Shown one piece after another: positions 15,164 to 18,444 of a stretch of DNA of 18,444 nt (the first letter of the stretch is position 1; each line of letters opens with the position of its first letter). The stretch covers positions 1-18,444 of the forward strand of contig CAZPQC010000078.1 in NCBI GenBank assembly GCA_964588525.1, read 5' to 3'. The notes beneath the pieces were generated by a model. The model did no database searches. It saw only the letters and a program-made list of their open reading frames with translations, and was not told the DNA's origin. Source of the stretch: JAFGQJ01 sp964588525. GTDB taxonomy: Bacteria > Spirochaetota > Spirochaetia > SZUA-6 > DRHE01. Made by a program: the position numbers and the translations under genes.

Positions 15164-16537
15164 TTACCCCAGCACTTCTTCGCAAGCCTGTTCGAGTACG
15201 GCAATTCCCTCCCGAAGCGCATCCTCCTCGATAATCAAGGGCGGGGCGATTTTAATGCATTCGCCGGCGATGCCAACGGGAGCGAACATCAACAGGCCTT
15301 TTTGAAAACATCGTTCGTTGATCCGCAGAGCGGTCTCAGCATCGGGTTTTTTATCCTTCCCAGTTACCACCTGTATTCCTGCCACCAGACCTTTGCCGGT
15401 CACGCAGCCCAGAACGGATGAATATTTTTGCTGGATTCTCTGTAATCCGGGAAGGAGCATATTCCCCATCGTTCGTGAGCGTTCGACGAGCTTCTCCTCC
15501 TGGATTATTTTCAAGCTTGCGATCGCTGCGGTTACCGAAAGGGGGTTGGCCGAATGAGTGGAGGTCATAGAGCCCGGTGGATAGAGGTTCATGATGTCAG
15601 TCCGCCCTATCACAGCGGATAATGGAAGTGAAGAACTGATTCCCTTGCCGCACACGATCATGTCGGGAACGACATCGTAATGCTCGAATGTGAACATTCG
15701 CCCGGTACGGCCGAATCCGGCCTGAACCTCGTCGAAAATCATCACGATATCGTGCTTTCTGCAATACTCTTGGAGGCTCTGTGCATAGTCATAGGGCAGA
15801 AAATCCGGGCCTACTCCTTGGTAGGACTCTGTGATTAACGCTGCGATCTGCCGTGGTTCGACATTCTGTTTCTTCAGAGCGCTTAGGAATAGATCGAATG
15901 AAGTGTCCTCGTTCTTGAATCCGTCCGGAAAAGGGACCTGGAAAAATGTCTGTCCCTCTCCGACGATCCATTTCTTACCGGCTGGTTGCCCGCCGGCCAG
16001 TTGAGCCCCCATGGTCCGTCCATGAAAGGCATTGTGGAAGGACACGATGCAACGTTTTTCCTTGCCGTATTTTTCAAGGGCATAGGTTTTGGCCAGCTTA
16101 ATACTGTTCTCGATGGCTTCACTGCCTGTGGTCAGTAGGAAAACCCTGTACTGCTCAGGATCCGGACTGATCAGCCGCAACGCATCCGCCAATTCAGCCC
16201 TCATCTCATGAACAAAGACATAGCTGGTCAATAGAGGGCGATCCATCGTCTCTCTCAGGGCCTGAATGATTTCGGGTCTTCCGTGACCGGTGTTGGTGAT
16301 CAAAACGCCGGAAGACCAATCGATCCAACAGTTGCCCCATCGGTCCCGGACCAGAAATCCCTCAGCTTGATCCCACACCACTGGGGGTTGCCCCATCATG
16401 GACCGAGGTTCCGAGTTTTCCAATTTACGGAAGATTTCCAACGACTGCGGTACCGGCAGCTTGGTTTGGATTACCCGGTACTTGGTCTTTACTGCCGGTA
16501 CCTCCACGGGTTCGAGATTGTACTTGGCACTCGTCAT
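15164..16537 (-). CDS. Class III PLP-dependent aminotransferase (GABA-aminotransferase-like)
   Basis: A 457-residue omega-aminotransferase-type protein that would move an amino group between a non-alpha amine (or amino sugar/aldehyde) and a keto acid. Motifs: 'GVLITNTGHGRPEI', 'TTGSEAIENSIKLA' (S139, PLP phosphate), 'AFHGRTMGA' (F171-H172), 'IFDEVQAGFGRTG' (D269, pyridine N contact) and 'VCGKGISSSLPLSAVIG' with Schiff-base Lys K298, then 'MTSTHSANPLSVTAAIA'. The DEVQAGFGRTG form is that of the GABA/ornithine-like group rather than BioA. The N-terminal 30 residues form an extra lead not typical of GabT. ATG 16537 lies one base after the stop of the oxidoreductase gene, whose end supplies the AGAGGAG ribosome site, so the two are translationally coupled. 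The substrate is unknown. Confidence 0.9.
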   Translation of the reverse strand: MTSAKYNLEPVEVPAVKTKYRVIQTKLPVPQSLEIFRKLENSEPRSMMGQPPVVWDQAEGFLVRDRWGNCWIDWSSGVLITNTGHGRPEIIQALRETMDRPLLTSYVFVHEMRAELADALRLISPDPEQYRVFLLTTGSEAIENSIKLAKTYALEKYGKEKRCIVSFHNAFHGRTMGAQLAGGQPAGKKWIVGEGQTFFQVPFPDGFKNEDTSFDLFLSALKKQNVEPRQIAALITESYQGVGPDFLPYDYAQSLQEYCRKHDIVMIFDEVQAGFGRTGRMFTFEHYDVVPDMIVCGKGISSSLPLSAVIGRTDIMNLYPPGSMTSTHSANPLSVTAAIASLKIIQEEKLVERSRTMGNMLLPGLQRIQQKYSSVLGCVTGKGLVAGIQVVTGKDKKPDAETALRINERCFQKGLLMFAPVGIAGECIKIAPPLIIEEDALREGIAVLEQACEEVLG

Positions 16538-16538
16538 G

Positions 16539-17798
16539 TCATTTCTCCTCTATATGTGGTTCGGGTTTATACTCGATCTTGATAACTCGGCCTCCCCGAG
16601 TGATCGAGCTTCGGGCGGCTTCTACAACCAATTCGTTTATGTAGCTGTTGGCCGGGGTAGCAATGATGCCTCGCTCATCGATTTCGCTGAGCAAGTCACG
16701 CCGACACGCCAGGGTATCCTGAACATCCGCCGAAGCACAGACCTCTTCGATTCTGTGAATAGTACCGACGAGAGACGCAACAGAATCGTAACCGTACCCA
16801 ACCGGTTTGAAACCGCTTTCTTCCCAGGGTACGAGGCGGTAGAAATCTGGATTCACGAATTTGAAACGGCTTCCACCGGGTTCTAGTGGCCGAATGTAAC
16901 TGTGCGTTACCCCTCGGAACTGATCGTTGTGCTTTATCAGCGATCCGTTCCCACTTCCCTCACAGAAAATGGTCATGCATTGTTCATTACTTCCGGCTCC
17001 TTCGTCCGGGTAGCCCAAACCGTTTATGACGGACAGCACTGCTTCGTTTTCGAAGTGTACTCTTCCATGAGACCACAAATATCCCTCATTGCCGTTTGGA
17101 AAGCGTCCCTGTACGCCTGTTACTGATACGTTCACAGGCTTTAGTCCGGTGATAAAATAGACCAGATCCACGTAATGACAGCCGATATAGGTAAACGGAT
17201 CGGTCTTATCCGTGGTGAACCAATTCTGGAAGTTGGAATGGCGATAGAAGTAGGGCTCGATCAATTTGGCTTCTCCCATACGGAACTCCCCGAAATGCCC
17301 CATGGCATACGCCCTGCGGGCAATAAGCGAGCGGCGATCAAAGCGTTTATGATACTCGATTCCAACAAACAAACCATGCTGATAGGCCAGCTTTCTGATC
17401 TCCTCCGCCTGACTATATTTAAGAACCAGAGGCTTTACGCATACAACATGTTGGTTCGACTGCAATGCACTAATAACCGCCGTGTAATGAAGGGGATCGG
17501 GCAGTGCAACGATCACCGCCTGACGTGGATTCATGGAGGCAATTACCTCCTTGTATAGATCGGGGAAGGTTCTGTCTTCGGGTTCCTCTATCGCTGGGAA
17601 GGGCGTAAAATCCAGACCTGGGAACCCCTCGGCGATTTCCTGATTGTTTTTCAACGATTTCAACGGTGGTGTGTTCAGCGCGCATACGTTGATGTTTTCA
17701 ACGATACCCAATCGTTTTAAATGATATACGGACGGTAGGATAAGATCGTTAGTGATCATACCACCACCAACGATGGTTATATCTAATCCATTTTTCAC
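16539..17798 (-). CDS. Gfo/Idh/MocA-family oxidoreductase with a variant EKP motif
   Basis: A 419-residue NAD(P)-dependent dehydrogenase of sugar or inositol type. The N-terminal Rossmann start is 'DITIVGGGMITNDLILPSVY' (6-25), followed by 'AVIVALPDPLHYTAVISAL' and 'HVVCVKPLVL' (117-126). The last holds the Lys (K122) of the family's usual E-K-P, but with Val in place of Glu. The substrate domain carries 'YIGCHYVDLVYFITG' (H208, D211), the usual catalytic His/Asp pattern. GTG 17798 is preceded by GGAGAGG. It is the first gene of the four-gene operon and has its own promoter at 17834-17862. Likely it oxidises a sugar hydroxyl to a keto group that the downstream aminotransferase could aminate, or works in the reverse direction; this is inference from order only. 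Confidence 0.9.
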   Translation of the reverse strand: MKNGLDITIVGGGMITNDLILPSVYHLKRLGIVENINVCALNTPPLKSLKNNQEIAEGFPGLDFTPFPAIEEPEDRTFPDLYKEVIASMNPRQAVIVALPDPLHYTAVISALQSNQHVVCVKPLVLKYSQAEEIRKLAYQHGLFVGIEYHKRFDRRSLIARRAYAMGHFGEFRMGEAKLIEPYFYRHSNFQNWFTTDKTDPFTYIGCHYVDLVYFITGLKPVNVSVTGVQGRFPNGNEGYLWSHGRVHFENEAVLSVINGLGYPDEGAGSNEQCMTIFCEGSGNGSLIKHNDQFRGVTHSYIRPLEPGGSRFKFVNPDFYRLVPWEESGFKPVGYGYDSVASLVGTIHRIEEVCASADVQDTLACRRDLLSEIDERGIIATPANSYINELVVEAARSSITRGGRVIKIEYKPEPHIEEK

Positions 17799-18027
17799 GA
17801 TGCCTCTCCAATTAATCTTTTAATAGTATGAACATATTATGATATTATTTTTGATCCGTCAACAGGTAAACTCCCGGGGCGGGAAAATTGAGCGGTAACC
17901 TCTGGAGAGAATAAACGATCTGCGTTATACCGCTATAGACCGGAGGCCCGGCGGGAATACTTCATCATGTTCACACAGGAGTTTCTCCTCCGTTGACAGC
18001 TATGGAGGATTAACTAATGATGACAAC
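17799..18027. other. Upstream region of the four-gene operon
   Basis: Contains the operon promoter, the shared word ACATATTATGAT (17832-17843) and AATTAATC (17810-17817) close to the ribosome site. Beyond about 17870 the base composition becomes G/C-rich and I see no gene. A small AGGAG-TTT-CTCCT repeat lies at 17977-17989, and TTGACA at 17993-17998 lacks a good -10. GGAGG followed by ATG ATG at about 18003-18022 starts a reading frame that stops after four codons, overlapping the frame of the retropepsin-like remnant. Confidence 0.5.
17834..17862 (-). promoter_or_regulatory. Sigma70-type promoter of the four-gene operon
   Basis: On the minus strand TTGACG (17862-17857) is followed after 17 bases by TAATAT (17839-17834), the same -10 hexamer and spacing as the importer B promoter. 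The shared word ACATATTATGAT (plus 17832-17843) spans the -10, and an imperfect palindrome, ATAGTAT-GAAC-ATATTAT (17823-17840), covers the expected start. The leader is about 30 bases. Confidence 0.65.
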
Positions 18028-18333
18028 ATGACCCAAATGTGTCGAATTCCCAGCATTAGTAGTCCGGGGAATCTGATCATTTCACTATTACAGCTACCAC
18101 GTACCCTGGTCGGCAACCGGTACCGCATTTACACGGTCTGCCTGTTCGATAGCGGAGCGAGCCATTCAGTAATTCGTGGAAAAACGGTTAAGCAAATCGC
18201 CCAGATCGACCCGTAAGCGGAGCTGTTGGTATTTGAAACTGCCGATAGGGGTGATTTTATTACGGCCATGTATGTGGCGGTGTTTGAATTTTCCCTTGAT
18301 GACCTCCCCGGCGCTTTACAGACTAATTCATGA
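18028..18333 (+). pseudogene. Decayed retropepsin-like aspartic protease ORF
   Basis: From ATG 18028 the frame encodes 62 residues including 'YTVCLFDSGASHSVIRG', which has the D-S/T-G-A-S active-site signature of retropepsin-like (clan AA) proteases followed by the usual S-x-I strand. It ends at TAA 18214-18216. The same frame then continues without a break as 'AELLVFETADRGDFITAMYV' and 'FEFSLDDLPG' to TGA 18331, which resembles the remaining beta-strands of the single-domain fold (T-A-D-x-G flap-like turn). A further open stretch runs to TGA 18409. Two in-frame stops and a misplaced ribosome site (GGAGG leads into a five-codon frame, ATG ATG ACA ACA TGA, shifted by one) suggest a broken gene. 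A short functional ORF or chance resemblance remains possible. Confidence 0.45.
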
Positions 18334-18395
18334 TTCTGGGGAAAGCAAAGTGGCCTCAACATCGGCTTGAGGTACGGCTGCTATTCTTTTATACT

Positions 18396-18431
18396 GGAAT
18401 TAACTGAATGAACGTTCATTCAGTTAATTCC
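18396..18431. promoter_or_regulatory. Perfect 36-bp palindrome, TetR-family-type operator
   Basis: The left half GGAATTAACTGAATGAAC is followed immediately by its exact reverse complement. The core TGAATGA-ACGT-TCATTCA closely matches the form of TetR-type operators; Bacillus subtilis FadR (YsiA) binds TGAATGA-N4-TCATTCA. With no loop and no T-run it is an unlikely terminator. It probably controls a gene beyond the window's right end. It overlaps the tail of the retropepsin-like frame. Confidence 0.65.
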
Positions 18432-18444
18432 GCAATTCGGCTGT

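Noticed and set aside
14055..16537. Adjacent BioF-like and class III aminotransferase genes as a biotin (BioF/BioA) cluster
   Set aside because: The aminotransferase has the DEVQAGFGRTG form of GABA-like enzymes rather than BioA, no other biotin gene is present, and the neighbours are sugar-related.
17977..17989. Short AGGAG-TTT-CTCCT inverted repeat
   Set aside because: Five-base arms are expected by chance and no gene end or promoter depends on it.

Overview
The window is a bacterial carbohydrate-use region: two sugar-type ABC importers, a group of cytoplasmic enzymes for (amino)sugar-like compounds, and one GntR/FadR-family regulator. The organism looks like an environmental spirochaete, but this is only an inference. 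It rests on the solute-binding protein signal peptide ending in Ala-Gly-Gly-Gln-Lys without a lipobox Cys, and on importer operons that lack their own ATPase. A Firmicute or other anaerobe is not excluded. No rRNA, tRNA, CRISPR array or transposase was seen.

Layout. (1) 3-2234, plus strand: the 3' end of a solute-binding protein gene and two permease genes (importer A). (2) 2380-3993, plus: a YtcJ-type metal-dependent amidohydrolase. (3) 3994-7229, minus: importer B, transcribed as binding protein, hairpin, permease, permease; its last stop codon directly abuts that of the amidohydrolase. (4) 7230-7558: a divergent AT-rich control region with two promoters and a 27-bp palindrome. (5) 7559-9079, plus: an unnamed beta-propeller protein. 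(6) 9098-10679, minus: the GntR regulator followed by an aldose-1-epimerase-like protein. (7) 10913-12811, minus: a SIS-domain protein and a NagA-like deacetylase. (8) 12886-17798, minus: a tight four-gene operon of Gfo/Idh oxidoreductase, class III aminotransferase, alpha-oxoamine synthase and M20 metallopeptidase. The M20 gene probably starts at a CTG codon overlapping the stop of the synthase gene. (9) 17799-18444: control region, a decayed retropepsin-like ORF and a perfect 36-bp palindrome resembling a TetR-family operator.

How it may work together. Importer B, the beta-propeller, the SIS/NagA pair and the four-gene operon all have recognisable sigma70-type promoters. The 10-bp word ATATTATGAT lies at the -10/+1 region of three of these units, and a shortened inverted form lies in the fourth. 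This suggests one co-regulated set, plausibly under the GntR protein encoded at its centre. The inferred theme is uptake of a sugar or amino-sugar conjugate, possible cleavage by the propeller protein, epimerisation, deacetylation/isomerisation, and an oxidation/transamination/C-C bond/deacylation module whose substrate I cannot name. No textbook pathway I know contains this exact four-enzyme operon.
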